Origin: Norana najaformis
Lineage: Eukaryota; Annelida; Clitellata; Crassiclitellata; Hormogastridae
Assembly: GCA_964023275.1 (NCBI GenBank)
Contig: OZ029916.1
Location: forward strand, 34,245,727 to 34,309,726
DNA: 64,000 nt
Reading direction: 5' to 3'
The translations under genes and the position numbers were made by a program. The notes below the pieces were generated by a model. It worked only from the letters and a program-made list of their open reading frames with translations, ran no database searches and was not told the origin of the DNA. This document shows positions 34,873-49,800 of this stretch, in pieces. Positions within the stretch are counted from its first letter, which is position 1, and every line of letters starts with the position of its first letter.

Positions 34873-36892
34873 GACACTGGCAAACTTGTCAGCCTGAGTA
34901 GATGTAAAATGGGGGTTTGGGCCACCTAGTGTTTACCACCCGACAACAACATGGCTGTTGGATCCGTTACAGCTCTCATATTAATCCCAGCCATAGTTCA
35001 AGAACAGCTATGGTTGAGCTTCCCCTATAGGGCCCACAGTTTTAAAGGCACCAGGGTTGATACCAAGATTTGATGCGTCTGCCGAGCCCACCCACAAGGC
35101 CGGCGCAAAACAAATCGACTGCTCACTCTGCTCATATGGCGGAGACGCGGATTGCCGTTCCGTGCACCCATATCTTCGTTGATCCCGTCAAGCCTGTGAA
35201 TACACAGTCATACCCAACTCACACTGAAGGCGACTCAGGCACTGAGAGCTTTCTGGCGAGTGAGGGGCAAGCATCCTCTCGGCGCTCCTGACAAGGTTTT
35301 TTGCCTCTTCATCAAGGATGCTCCCGACCGTGTGGGCCTTTTGACGGGCATCGTCTGATACCTTTGACTTCACCCAGAACAAACCTGCATTTCAAAATGT
35401 AGCTGTAGACGATGTTGAGTTTGCTGCTGGCCAGCACGGGGATGCTTCCATGTTTTCGCCAGCTTGGCTGAGCACTCGCGGGAGCAGGCGACGCCAACAA
35501 TATTGAGCAGCCAGGCCACCTTATATGTAGTTACGCCCATTTAGTCCCTCCTGTCGCATGGGGTATATACAAATATAACGTAGAAAATGCTGACCTTTCA
35601 CATACGATATAGCAACGTGGGGCTCGGTTCACACCAATGCGCGTTCCTAATGCAATGCCAAAGGGTTATACGCGGTAAAAGCTGCATTGCCGAGTATTGT
35701 TTGCATCATCGTGCCATTATTTGAAAGGAGACCAGAATACCACACCCCTGCCGGCTGTATGGTATGGGAGTCCAGGCAAAACGTCGTTTATGCATACATG
35801 AGAAGGTGCCAGTACGTGCACGAAGTTAATCCGGGCCCAAAAACTGACGAGGAGAGTGTTCACAAAAGTACTGTCTGCTTGTCTGAGCCTCAGATTTTGT
35901 TGATGTTGGACAGGAAGTCATTAGGTGACCCCAACACCTCCTTTTACATCTACTGCCTGGATGCACCGTACGAAACTAGTATTTGCATACTACTCGTAAG
36001 CTGTTAAGACTAACTAGGAAGTAGGCCCACAGTGCTGCAGTACACGTACCCACTTAAATATGATTATATTATGTTAACTTTTTTTCTAAAGCGCCTTTGT
36101 ATCATCGACACTGCTCTTTTTGCAATGTAATTATGTGATGAGAGCAGCTACTACCGTTGTCCGTTTGAACAGACGCCACACCATACTAAATCTCGTGTTA
36201 AGACCGTACTATCCCGATATACAACTCTCTGAAATATTAGTCACGATCGGTATGCGAACCCTCTTCCTCTGGAGGACTATTAGGCACCAGCGGACGCTTT
36301 TACCTAAGTAGCTAACCGGACAAGTTCATTCGTAGATACAGGGCTTCTGGTAAATGGGCCATTAGGCCTTCTCATAACTCGGATATCAATTTCGTTATTT
36401 TTAATATAATGGCAATAATAAGCAGACAACTCATCGAGGGTATTATTTACGGCAAGGATGTCTAGATAGACCTAATTGTTTACGGTCAAAGGGTTTGGCA
36501 GTGGACAATTGGGGTCGGACGCTCCCAAGGGCACCAAATTCCTTACTCTCTGAAGCGACTCGTCGGCCGGCGGAGGGGGTAACTAAGGGGTCCGTTAGGT
36601 GGGTAGGCGTGGTCGACTCTGGAACAGTTGCTGAATTTGTTCGGTCTTCAAGGCTGCCTCCGATGATGCGGTTCAAAGGGCAAGGCGCAAGCGCCGTAGG
36701 CAATAAGTCAACCAAAGGCCGCGCAAGACTTTGGCAGGGCAGGCAGGCCTACATGGAGAGGTGTAGAGCGGAGAGATAGACAGAACAGAGCCATACGTAG
36801 AGGTAGATAGAGATACAGACACAGAGGGAAAATCAGAAGTGAAATCAGATAACGAGTAACAAGATAGGCCCCCTATGTACGTGCAGCCTATC

Positions 36893-37096
<204 letters not shown>

Positions 37097-37524
37097 CGTG
37101 AAATCAGATGACAACTAATGAGGTAGACGCACAGAGACAGACAGTTGGCCGAGTAGACATACACACAGAGAGGCCGTCGCCCCCGCCGTGGTGGTCGGTC
37201 TGCCCCAGAGCAGGTAGTAGCCAATCGGGGACGAGGAAGGAGCCGCGCTCCAGCCGAGCTTTGCGACTAAGGAGGATTCTACTGGGGAGGAGGGACGAAG
37301 AGGAGAAGGAGGAACAGAGAGGGACAGAGAGGAGGAGGAAGAAGAAGGAGAAGAGGTGGGAGGAAAGTATTCGGCTGCCGAACATTAGGTTGATAAAACA
37401 TTGGAAGAGTTCTTAATATCGGATAGCATGGAGTTAGCAAAGGCCGATCGCTTCTTCTTTTAGCATCCATTTTTCAGTTGATTTCCATCGGAATTAAACT
37501 CCAGACCGTCGTTACTTGTTCCTT

Positions 37525-40500
37525 ATGTTATTCTTTGGAATGGCGTTTATCACAGTTCCTGCCATCCTACTATTCCTACTGTTTCAAGGTATGACACTTT
37601 TTATTATGTATATATTTTAAATTAATTAAGTAATCAGATCATTAAGTGGATCGTAATCGTGACCAAAATAATAATAACTGCTAGTAGTGAACGATTCGAG
37701 GCGTGGCGGTGTGCCATTGGTTTCTCCTTTTCGGCATATAATGTGGTTGTGTGGAGTGTACACCAAGTGATCATGCCCTCTGCTCAGCATACAATATTTT
37801 GATCTTTGCCCTATTCACTGTACATGATAAATACTGTACAAACACAACATACATACATACATACATTGACACACACGCTCATACATACATATGTGCATAC
37901 ATGCACACATGCATACATACATACATACATACGTACATACATACATTCACAGACACGCACATACATATATATGTGCAGACATACATATATACATCGGCAT
38001 GCACTCCTAGCGATCAGCCATTGTTTGGTACTATGCATGTTGTAGTCATATCTTCATAGAAGTAATCAAAAACGTAAGGTAATCGGCCATTTTATATAGC
38101 ACCTTTAAAGATCCGCCAAATCAGTCACTGTATGCCAGATATTCTCCTCTCCTTGTACATGCCACTTCTTTAATTGTCTGCAACAAATTCAAACCTTTCA
38201 GTGCCTGAGTTCAAAGCACTGACATCCTGATCAGAAGTTGCAGCACATTAAGCACGAATGCTGTCATCCTGTAGAATACTGTTATATACTAGACTATTGC
38301 TACCCATTAGACTATTATCATAAGCTGGACTATTGTCATCAGACTGTACAGCATGTTAACAAATGTTTACATACTTACTTAGACTAGACTTGCTGTCCTC
38401 TGGGCTACTGTCATACAATGCAATGTTGTTACCTATTTTTGTCATCTATATACTAGGCTGTTCCTACAAACTGGGATATTGTTATATACGGAACTATTGT
38501 CATTTATTAAACTATTGCTGTCCAGCAGACTTGTTGTCATATGCTAGACAAATGTCATCCACTAAAGCATTGTCATCCAGATGACTGTAGAATGTGACAA
38601 ATGTGGAACAAATGGATGTCTAGCGAGATAATTTGCAGCAGACTTCCATTCGGTTTTCCCACGTGAGAAACACCGACTCTTGGGACCAGGCTTTCGCATG
38701 CACCTGAGAAATGAGCATTACATGTGCTTGGGTTAAATAGTAAGTAAGTACCCAGTAAGCATTTATTAACATGCCTTATGTACATCAGATGAACGAAAAA
38801 TTATCTACGAATAGCAAATAACAAAAACAAAAAAATAAATAGAAGTAGCAGAAATAGGTTCACAAGAGAATGGAAATGAAATGGAAAGGTGAGTGGCTAA
38901 ATGGCAAGAACTGGTCTTTCACTACTGTGTCCTTGGTTAGAGTCCTGGTGGTGTGTGGAGAAATCTGCAGTTCCTTGTTGCCCCATAATTAGGAGAGGCA
39001 CGAAGGATTGTTTTTAATAGGGACATGTAACGAGTAAGCAAATACTTTACAATACTGATTGCAATTTAGCTGAAAGATGCTTCTCAAAAATTTCTCAAAA
39101 CGGCATCTTTAAGAGTGGTAATTAAATTATGTCAATACCTTACCTTACTGTCTCTCACTCTTTCTCTTTCTTCCTCTTTCTCTCTCTATCTGTCTTTTTC
39201 TGTCTGTCTGTGCTTCTTTCTGTCTCAAGTAACAAACACAGGTGAGTGTAGCTGTGCCTGTGGCAATATGCTCACATTACCATACCTTTCCTTACCTTGT
39301 CATTACCAGTAATGGGCTATTACATGTGCGTTGCCTTAAGTGCAATTTAGCATATCATACAGTTTTTTGTTCTGTAACAGTCAGTTGCATAACTGAGCAA
39401 CTGATTGGTTGATTTGTGCAATCAATCGATTCATTCATTCTTTCTTTGATTCATTCAGTAATTCATTCTTTGATTCATTTCATATACCCTAAGGTGTTAC
39501 AATCCACAGACTGTAAAACCTACTCTGGAGAGCATTTATTTCTGTACCTATTTATTTATATATTCGTTAATTGACTGTAGGGGTGGTGTCACAGAGGGTT
39601 CGATTGACCCATTATTCCCCATGTGACCAGAGCAGCTGCTACCCCGCCACGGGTGATCTTCTGGTTGGACGAGAGTCTCAGCTGTCAGCGACGTCAACCT
39701 GCGGATTGGGAACAGCATCCCGTTACTGCATCGTCAGCCATCTTGAAGACCAGATCAACAAGTGTTTCGTCTGCGACTCAACGGTTCCCTTTGGACCAAA
39801 CGCCCGTGACAGCCACCGGATCGAGAACATCGTGTCGACGTTCAAAAAGGACTGGCGGTTGCGATGGTGGCAGGCAGAGAATGGCATTCAGAACGTCTCG
39901 TTACAGCTTGACCTTGAGGCCGAGTTTCACTTCACCCATCTGATCATGCGCTTCAAGACATTCCGTCCTTCAGCCATGCTCATCGAGAGGTCTTATGACT
40001 TTGGAAAGACATGGAAGGTCTACCGATACTTCGCCTATGACTGTGCAGAGTCGTTCCCATCCGTGCCAACAACGCCAATTCGGAATATTCAGGATGTCAT
40101 CTGCGAATCGAGATACTCGGATGTGGCGCCTTCAGCCGAGGGAGAGGTAGGCCTGCTGACGAGCTGTGTGTTGTTTGCTGAAGTAGAACTATGATTTGTT
40201 TTTTCTGAGGAAGATCTAGAGGTAGACAATCATCACTGCAGCCTGACTTCTGATTTCCCTGACCTTACAGATTTTGACCAGGATTCTTCAACAAAATAAG
40301 ATTTTCAGTTTAATTTACCATCATCAACTGATGCTGTGTGTATTATGATGACTTTGCTATCAAAGTCGTTGTGATTAGAGCAGATGTGGAATTTCTTTCC
40401 TAGCCAAACAGTTTCCTATGTCTTTATCGGAATCTGTGTTATGCTAGGAACTAGCGATCAGTTGTACTTGCCGTTTACACAGATTCCTATATCTGATTGT

Positions 40501-43500
40501 TTTTAGTGGAAGTTTGTATAGAACTTTGCCATCTTGTAAATGCATTTGTACATATAGATATTTGTGATTGCTGATTGCCAGTCATGCCTCATATTGCACT
40601 ACGGATGTTGCCACTGATTGATGCCCAGGGCATTACAATAATCTTGCTGTAGCGGTTTCCAGATTAGATTAGATTAGATTAGATATTGTCAACTGCACTC
40701 ACTAGCTGGAACTTTTAGATGGGATGGATTCTATGATCTGTGCACTGTTTGATCCTGTCATTTTGGCTGTTGCTTCAGCTGTCAGCCGTTTATCTGGATT
40801 ATGTGTTCAGAAGGAATCAAACTGCGGGAAAACTTCTCAAGGAATGTCACTTTAGGACAATCTCCTCCTACTTGTTTTCAGTTATATGTTGTTTACAGTG
40901 AGCCAGATTTCAATATATGGAGAACAGTGCATGTGGCCTTTCAGAATGAATTTTAATGAGTATGTAGACCTCCTTTGTGTGAGAATGTAGAAAGCGGTAT
41001 GTAAGCTGCATGTGTAATGGAGTGCATAAGGGAGTGTGTGAGGTATATAAGCGATTATGTAAGGGAGTATAGCAGGAGAAAGAGAAGAAAAGAAGAGCAA
41101 TCCGTTAAGCTAACCCTGAGAGGCAGCCATGGGTTTGAAGCGTCTGTGACTTCATTTTCTTAGCCTCGGCATACACGAGGGGGGTATTGGGTTTGAAGTA
41201 TTAGCAACTTTATTTCTTTAGCCTTGGCACATGAGGGCATGTAGTATGTAAGCCTTGTAAGGTATGTAATGTATGTTTGTAAGGTAGTGTGTATGGGCAT
41301 ATAAGGTATGTATATAGGCAAGTGTGTAAGGTATATATGTAAGCAAGTATGTTATGCAGTATGCAAGGTATTTACATTAGTGAGTAAGTAAGGTAGCATG
41401 CAAGATATATATAGTATATATACACACACACATATATATATAATATATATATATATGTATATATATATACATATATATATATTAAAGAACTGAATATTTG
41501 TTTAGTTCCTTTTAAGAATCTCTCCAAGGTGCTGTACAAGCAAGAAAATATTTTGAGAGAGTAGGTAGACCTTGCTTCACCCACCTTGTTAGGCTGGAAA
41601 GGTAATGTAGTATAAGCATTTATATTGTCACAGCAGGCTTGAAATCTGAGGTAGTTTTTGAGCAGAATGAGAACCTATTTAGCCCATCTAGGTAGGGTAT
41701 GTTTACATTCCATTTTGGCATATTGTAAATATTTATGTCTACACAAATGGCAGCATTGTTCACTTTCACTTAGGGTCCAAACCCCATTGCAGAATAACCC
41801 CGGTTATGATCCCCATATGATTCTAATTAAAGGGTAGGGAGCCTAGGCAATATTACACAATCTAGGTAGGCTACCTGATGAAGACTTGAGATCAGTCTTG
41901 GCTGAATGGGTTGGAGTCAGAGAAAGATACCGGTAGATTTGGAATTGGTTAATTGTGGAATTTCTAATAGATTTGAAGAGGCATTGATTGTTTCCATAGC
42001 AACAGGAAATAGTTTTGAGAGCTATCACTTACAGATGTTTTCCTAAGTGACCCCTCTTGTTGAAATTGACTCATTCACTGAACTACCTCACCCACTGAAA
42101 TACTTCATCCACCGACGAGGCTGCTTTCAGGCTAAATCTTGATCAAGTTCACAATAAAATGTGTCCTGATTCCGTTATTGTTTTAACACTGGCAATTCCA
42201 ACACTGTTACATTCTGAGGAATAATGTTGATAGAAGTGCTTGATTAATGAGTAATTACTTTACCCTGCCTTAACTTATCCCACCTGACCCTAGGAGCAGA
42301 AATAGTTAGGTGGAAGCTTCACCTATTCTAAGATTAAGCAGGATTATCTTTTGGAACAGTCTTGCCCACTGAAGGGGAATCTCCTCAATGTACAATACAA
42401 AGTTGTCCCCACTTGAAAGTGGTTGTCATTTCATTTTAAGTAGGATTAAATATATATTACTGAAATAAATGACTTGTGTTTTATTTGTTAAATTGAATAT
42501 GAAATAAATGCTGTATACCATTATCTAATGTGATTTAAAAACATGGTTAGGATGCTGAACTTAGGCCATTAATATAGCGCAGAGAGGTTAAATATCTTGT
42601 ATAATTTAGCGAATGGCCTCGACCATACAACATATGAAGAACTAGACACCGTATTGGTAAATGAATGCATGTAGCTAAGTAACTATTTATTCTCAGCTGA
42701 GTATATTAATTATGTTAACGTTATACAAGACAGCACTAGCTTCTGAGTGATTCTTCAATGAGTAGTCCTTTTTCATTCATTCTTTGGTACTGGCTTCCTG
42801 ATGCATGCTAGCACTTGCTTCTCTGTGATACTTTGATGCTGATTAGGCTGCCATTAAAAGAATTGTGGGCAATCCTCTTCAAAGAATCACAGAGAAGCAA
42901 GTGCAGTCTATCGTGAAGCCAGTACCGATGAGTGGAAATAAGAGATTACATTAGAAAAAGCCAGTGCTGTCTTCAAAGAAGGCAAAGACGTCCGAAGTAT
43001 TTTACTGCATCAAGGAATTATTGGGATTAGAATGGGCTTCACTCAAGGAGGTAACAAAAGCGAGAGCAACGATTATTGGCTGGCCATCACATGCAGACAC
43101 CACCAAAGATTATTCCTAGCATAAGCGTAGTCCTGAAGATGCTTAGATGATCTCAGCAGAACGTCTCTGTTAGTTAAAAACACTGGCTGTGAAAAATGTA
43201 GTTAGTTGCAAAAAGTAGTAGAATTTGTGGAACAGTTCAGAATTATTGTGGATAAGGTGAATGACACTTTATTTAATTTCATTACTAATTTAAAATATAC
43301 AATAGAATATTCTAACGATCATAAACCTCGTTTAAACGGAAATCTGCATCATTCTGTATTGAGTATCTAAAAAGCTGCAGGCAGTTATTTAATTTTGATA
43401 TATTATGATTTTCTGTACTTTATTTCTTTTCAGTTTTTTTCCAAAAAATCCGTGCCATTATTGTCACATATGATTGGTTTTACAAGCAGTCGTAAAATCA

Positions 43501-46500
43501 AGCTGCTTAAAATTATCGTTCATTTTTAAAGAAATGTGACCTTGTATATATCAAATGAATAAAGTCTCCCTGGGAGACTTTACTTCAGTGGGCATGAAAT
43601 AATTTCTCCCTCTGTTGTTGCATCAGCGTAATTATGTCTTCAGCCGAGTGTTTTGCTGTGTCAGGGACGACAAAGAAATAGTTCACTTGAATTTACATTT
43701 TTGGTATAGAATGAGTTTCATCATGTCCTTCATATGTGAATTTCTTCCTCTTTCTTCCAGTGCAGACTGGATATGGTTAAAACAGTGCTGGTACTTCTAA
43801 CTCCTCAGGTGCATGTTCATCTGCATCTTCCTATGTTTTCTCAAACTCTGCATCTCTCCTGGGACCAGTGGCTTAGCTGTGAGAGTTCAAATTGCAAAAT
43901 AATTTCGTATTCTTGTCACTCATTGAGTTCTGCAGGAAGGGTTGAATATTTCTCAAGTGTGCCTGTTTGCCCTCTAATTTAGCCCTCTTGTTGACCACCT
44001 AGTTCGCTTGGTGGGCTCACCGGCCCTGCTCGAAAGATGTCGGCATTTATGACCTTTTGTGACTACAAATAGTCCAAGCTACAGGCCTGGATTTCCATGA
44101 AATACAAGGTATTTATGAGCTATTGTGAATGCCAGCCGACTTGAGGGAAACTTTTATGAAGCACCTCAATATTTTCCTTGTTCTGTTTAAGAAACTTTGG
44201 CAGGGTTGTCCGTATTACCGTTGCTTCCGAATGCCCAGGGTTTGGGGTTTCAGTGGTTGCATAGGGGTGTGTGTTTGTCATGAGTCACGTTTTCTGTGCC
44301 ATTCTTCCTTACAGCATTCACTGTGTAGATAGTAAAAGCGCTATTTATAATAATGTACCTCTGTGGTATTTTGTACACTGGAAACTCGTTATAATGCTGT
44401 ATTTGAGAGCCACATCAAGAACCACTTTATATCGAGGCTGTGTTACAGTGAGTTTAGTTTCTATAGCTGAAGTAAATTTGGCATAATGTTCCTGACCGTC
44501 TTATGTCCTAATTCATGCTATAATGAAGCACATTATACTGAGTCTCTAGTGTACACATCTACTGCATGATTCTCCTTGTCACAATCAAGTGGGCAGTCTG
44601 GCAAAGGTTTTATTTTGCGTGATGTTTTTAAGGATGCTGAGTAGTCCAGTCTGAACTGGACCGACTGCAGTCCAGAATAACTGCCTTTTGCAACTGGAAT
44701 CCACCTGAATGGATGAACGGTGGGGGATGGTGGTAGCAGTAGTAGTAGTAGAGGCTAGGTTGCAAAGGCCAGGCTAAATTTCAATGGTGCCATAAATTTC
44801 ATGAGAGTAGTTAAGGAGGTTATGGCTGCTGTCTAGTTTTCCAGCTGTGCTGGCGAACCAGACTGACATCCCATCTGAGCACAGACAGGGTGTGACGTCA
44901 ACCCTCCCGCGGCTTTTATGACCTTGTCTGCCCCCCTCCTCTGCCCAGATGACTTTAGACTTTCTCACACCACTTGGATCAGACGGGTTACTTGTTTACT
45001 GCAGAGGCACCACAGTTTGCAACTTAAAATGATTTTTTCCGTTACATGGTCATCGCTGAAAACAGATTTAGTTAATCCCTTTAAGCTGGGCCTAACTCTA
45101 AAGGGCAGCTATGGCTATGAATAAGTTAAGTGACTTCATTTTTTGGCCACAGTACATGAGGGCAGGTGGCCATTGATCTCCCTTGATGCCTATTCTTCCC
45201 ATCGGAAGTACACAGTCAGTAGTTGAGTTCACCAGGGGTCGCTAATGAAACAGAAATATTGAAAGATATGGCTGTGCCTTGGTGGGGATTTGAACCTGTG
45301 ACCTCTGGGTGGACAGTCCTCCATGCTAACCATTTGATTAGTGTCTACCCTTTTAAACCACTTCACTCTAAAAACGAATTTCAAATGAAATTTTCAAAAT
45401 GAATAAAAAATTTATGCATTGGTACAAAACAAATAAATTGTGTTAAAAGGGCAATTATATATATTTTTAATTTTTGAAAATAGCATTTAAGTAAGTTAAA
45501 TTTAGGCTGAGGAACATGAACGATTTAGGTCAAAAAATAAAATTTGACTGAAATCAGTGAGCAATTCAAATGGGCGTCATATAAATGACCAACTGCGTAC
45601 AATTAACACCATGGCGAATAAATAGAGTATTTTGCCTGTATACACTTGCAGCCTGCTGTCTGTCTAAGTGCCTAGAGGCTGTTTTCTGAAAGGATAGCTG
45701 TGTTTTCTGATGGCTAGTAGGGCTGCTTTCAGAATCTCTCAATGTTGATTTCTCTGCGTTTACAAAGGTATGCATTTGTATACAGGTAGACTGAGGTTTC
45801 TGTTAGTGGCAAGATGTAGGCGGTTGATCTGTTGTTTATTTGCTAGCATTTTCACAGCGAGTGCTGATGGGCCCATACTTCGATGTGAGAGCTATGCAGG
45901 TCGTGATTTTGGTGCCTGTAGCCGTTTGATTTATCCGTCTGTTTGGCTGACTACCTGCCTGTCTGCTTCTGGCTCTTCTCTCTAGCACTTTTTGTTCAGT
46001 AACTTTTGCTTTGGTGCTTTAGATTTTCTTTTGGAGATCTTTTTCTGTTATCGCTGTATGAATTTTGCCATCAAACATAAATAATTACTTAACCTGAGGT
46101 GATGTATCCTGTGGAGGGTCAGACTAGGGCAGTAAGATGCCATAAAGTTTTATCAAGAAACTTGTAAAATCGAAAATCTAGACAAGTCCTGTCTGTCTGT
46201 ATGCCCTTCATATGCATGTCTTTTACTGTCTGTTTGGCAGAGTATCTGATGTTTCACTGAGTGTCTGTTTGTTTGGATGAATGTCTGCCTCTGTCTCTCT
46301 GTCCTGGGAGCAGCTGTACTTTGCTCTGACATTAACACTCAGTTCATTTACTCCGTCCGTCCGTCCGTCCGTCCGTCCGTCCGTCCGTCCGTCCGTCCGT
46401 CCAGTTGAGGAATCTGTGTGTGTGATGCTATCATCAGTTTATGAAATTAGTTATCTAAAGCACCAGATAACCTTTCAGGAGGAATGATTTGAGGCGGTTT

Positions 46501-46772
46501 TTCTTCACCAGTGAAGAGATTGTGGTTGATCTGAGTTGATTACGATTGGTGACAGAGGGTCCACTGATAAGGGTGAAGTGTTGTAGTCGTCGGTGACTCA
46601 GCCAACTGTGGCTAATAAAAACCCTGCTGCATCTGGCTCCTGCATCCCTTCCTGTCTCTAAAAAATCACTCGTCGATGAGCTAAGAAGTAAGTCAGTTGT
46701 CTTAGTCCTGGATTGGGCCTTCCCATTTCATCACTATCAGAGAAGACTGTTTCTGTCTGTTTGCCTATCTAC

Positions 46773-46824
<52 letters not shown>

Positions 46825-49800
46825 GAGAAGCTGTGCGTTCATACTCCATTAGCCCCCATTTTATGCACAGGTGTTGATTGCCGGCAAGATGGTTAAAGTG
46901 AAAACATTTCCTAAATTTGTGGGAGCATTTCCTAATATATGAATTCATACCCATCTTTTTTATTACTGTCTCTGTCGGACAGTCTGTTTATCTGCCTGTC
47001 TGTCTGTGTGTGTCTGTCTGTCTATCTGAGCTCTGTGTGTGTGTGTGTGTCTGTCTAGCTGAGCCTGTTGGCTGATTTTCTGTCCACCTCATGTTCTCTG
47101 TCTCTCCTGCTCTATCTCTCTTATATCCCGGCCTTTGTCTTGTCTTTGCTCCTTATTCACCTTTCCCTTTACATTTTCTGCATGTCATAATCTTACTCAG
47201 TCTGCCTGCCTGCCTGCTTGTCTATCTGTCTGTCTCTCTGCCTGCCTGTCTGTCCCACTCTCTTCCTAGTTCATTTTGGCCTCTCCGTCCTTGTGCCTGT
47301 GTATTTCCTCCTATATGATATACGGATATACTGTAATTATATTTATATATAGTATAGAGTATGTTGAATATATCACTGTGTTTATGTGGAGGCCCTATGT
47401 GATATGTATACTTTAGAGACTTTGATCTTGTACCTAAGGCAGCCGAGCCTTGTTTTGTGCCGTATGTGCTCAACAGGGGTGGGATATCTGACCGGGTTTG
47501 CGTGGGTAAGGTTTCTTCTTTCACCTTGACCTTCTCCGCCTTCCCCACCCCGCAATTGTATGACTGAATTCCCTTTCTTGATTCCAATCCTATCTGAATG
47601 CAGGAGAATATGCTGACTTTTTTTTATTTCTTTTGCTTTCTGAAGAGTGGTTATGCCCTTGAGTCTGATATCTAATCTCACGAACCTAATTGTTTCATTG
47701 GATAGGATTTTGTTGAATGAAGAGGTTTCTGCTTTGCTTAGGTGTTGGTCTGTGTTCTGATATACACTGTGTTTATGTGGCCTTCTAGAATCTAATATAA
47801 TCTAATCAAATCTGTGCTCAAGAGATAATCCATGTTCTGCTGTACTCAAACGTATGTTTATATGGTATTTAGAAGCTAATCTAATGTAGCATGTGTTATG
47901 TGTTCAGTCAATATTCCATGATCAAGTCTGATTTTGTCCGTGATGTTCAGGTGATATTCCGTGTTTTGCCGGTCAATGTGAGGATAGAGGATCCGTACAG
48001 CGAACAGGTTCAGGACCTCCTCAAGATGACGAACCTCAGAGTTAACTTCACCAAACTGCACACTCTAGGTATGCCATCCGGTCTTGCTGCTGACTGGCCG
48101 ACTTACTAATTATAACCATGCAGTGCTCTTTGATGATGGTGGTGGTGATGATGATGATGATGATGATGATGTTGCTGATTGAATGTGATATTGATGATAA
48201 TGGTGATGATGAGGGTGTTTATGGTTATGAATATAATGATGACAAAAGTGATGATTATGATGTTAATGATTATAATGACTATGATAAACTGAACATGATA
48301 TTATGATGCTAAATTCGAATGATTATAATAACTATGATTATGATGATGTTTCTGATGATATTTTAGGAGATAATCTACTTGATAGCCGAGCGCTGATCAA
48401 GGAGAAGTACTACTATTCGCTGTACAACATGGTCGTCCGAGGCAGCTGTTCGTGTTATGGTCATGCGTCAAGGTGTGTTCCTCTGCCTGGCCAGGAGGAC
48501 AATGCCAACATGGTAAGTGTGATCTAATCTAATCTTGTAACTTCTATAGCACCATTTTATAATTCACAGGGTACCGATTAGAGGCATGTTAAATGGTTCC
48601 TGTCTATAATCTGGTTGTGACAGGGAGGTTAGTTCACTGAGACAGACAAGCTAATGGTAAGGGGTACAATAAAGGATTGATGGAGTGGGTGGGAGGACAG
48701 ATGATCGAATTTCCACTCATCGTTAAGTCCATAAAAGGCAGTTAAATCAAAAGTGTTGAAACAACTACTTTAGGGTAACAAAGGAAGGAACAGTTTCTTA
48801 AAATATGTGCTTCTACCTAATCTAATCTGGGGACTTTTGTAGCACCTTTATTATAGTGCACAAGACATCAATCAATCGTTGCTTCTAAGCAAATAAATGT
48901 TTCAGAATCACGATCCTTTGGACAGAACCAGCCAGGATCCGCCACTCCCCAGAAACCTGAAGACAGATTTAAGACCAACTGACTATCTACAACAGTCCAC
49001 GTAGTTAAAGTCCCCCAAGGTTGTATAAACTTTCGGCTGAGGCACAGACATGACAATAGTGCTGACTTTTCCAGATTGTCTGTATAATGTGCAGTTGGTT
49101 TTACTGTAAGTGTAAGTACAAATTAGAAATGTTGTATTGTGTCTGTATGTGAAACAATTTAACGAGACGATGTCTCTGAGTAAATATATGGAAAGGGGTG
49201 CTATATAAAGGCTCTGACTGAAAGAGTGAATGAATCGTTGATTGCACATTATGCACAGCCTTGCATGATTCGTTATACGCATTAGCCATCTCCTTGTGCG
49301 GTTTAGTAACGGCTCTATAGAAGCCATCAGATTAGATTAGTTGATTAGTTTAGATAGAACCTGTCATTTAGGTCACCACATGAGTCAGCAGATATGCATC
49401 CCAGGATGCAGTGGTGGCATTAACTGAATGGTAAGGACATTTCAGATTGGCTTCTGTTTCTGCTTACCCTGGGATTCCAGAGGAAAGACCACAGGACAGG
49501 AAAGACTGAAGGGCCTGGTGTTAGACCTCCCAGGCTATAGCCCTGCTACTTAAGGCCTGATAAGCTGTGAAGTTTATCAACAGATCGTCCATTACCTGTT
49601 ATTACTTCCTATGGAATTCAGGCTTATCACTGTAATGAAATACTTTTATTACTACTTTTGTGTTTATTATGAGTATAAGGGAAATTGCAAAGAAAAACAG
49701 CAGCGTAGTAATAGTAATGGTGGTGGTGGTGGTGGGGTGGGAGTGGTGGTGTGCAATAAAGTCTCCTGTAAGTTGTAAAAAATTTGACTTCGCTTGACTC

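Larger units (their letters stand above)
40147..47950 (+). other. Laminin intron 2 (7.8 kb)
   Basis: Non-coding by phase: exons 2 and 3 join E|V exactly as in known laminin beta chains. It holds a TAGAT tract (40661-40684), SINE copies (41101-41240 and 45065-45355), TA/CA tracts (about 41400-41480), an inverted-repeat hairpin (42786-42926) and CCGT and GTCT arrays. About 43200-44600 shows nothing recognisable. Confidence 0.6.

Noticed and set aside
35070..35510. Short plus and minus frames in a GC-richer patch
   Set aside because: Readable frames on both strands without family match, start context or splice partners; left as unexplained intergenic sequence.
45286..45332. Possible tRNA gene
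   Set aside because: Has A and B boxes but lacks paired acceptor stem ends and continues into a repeated body, so it is a SINE.
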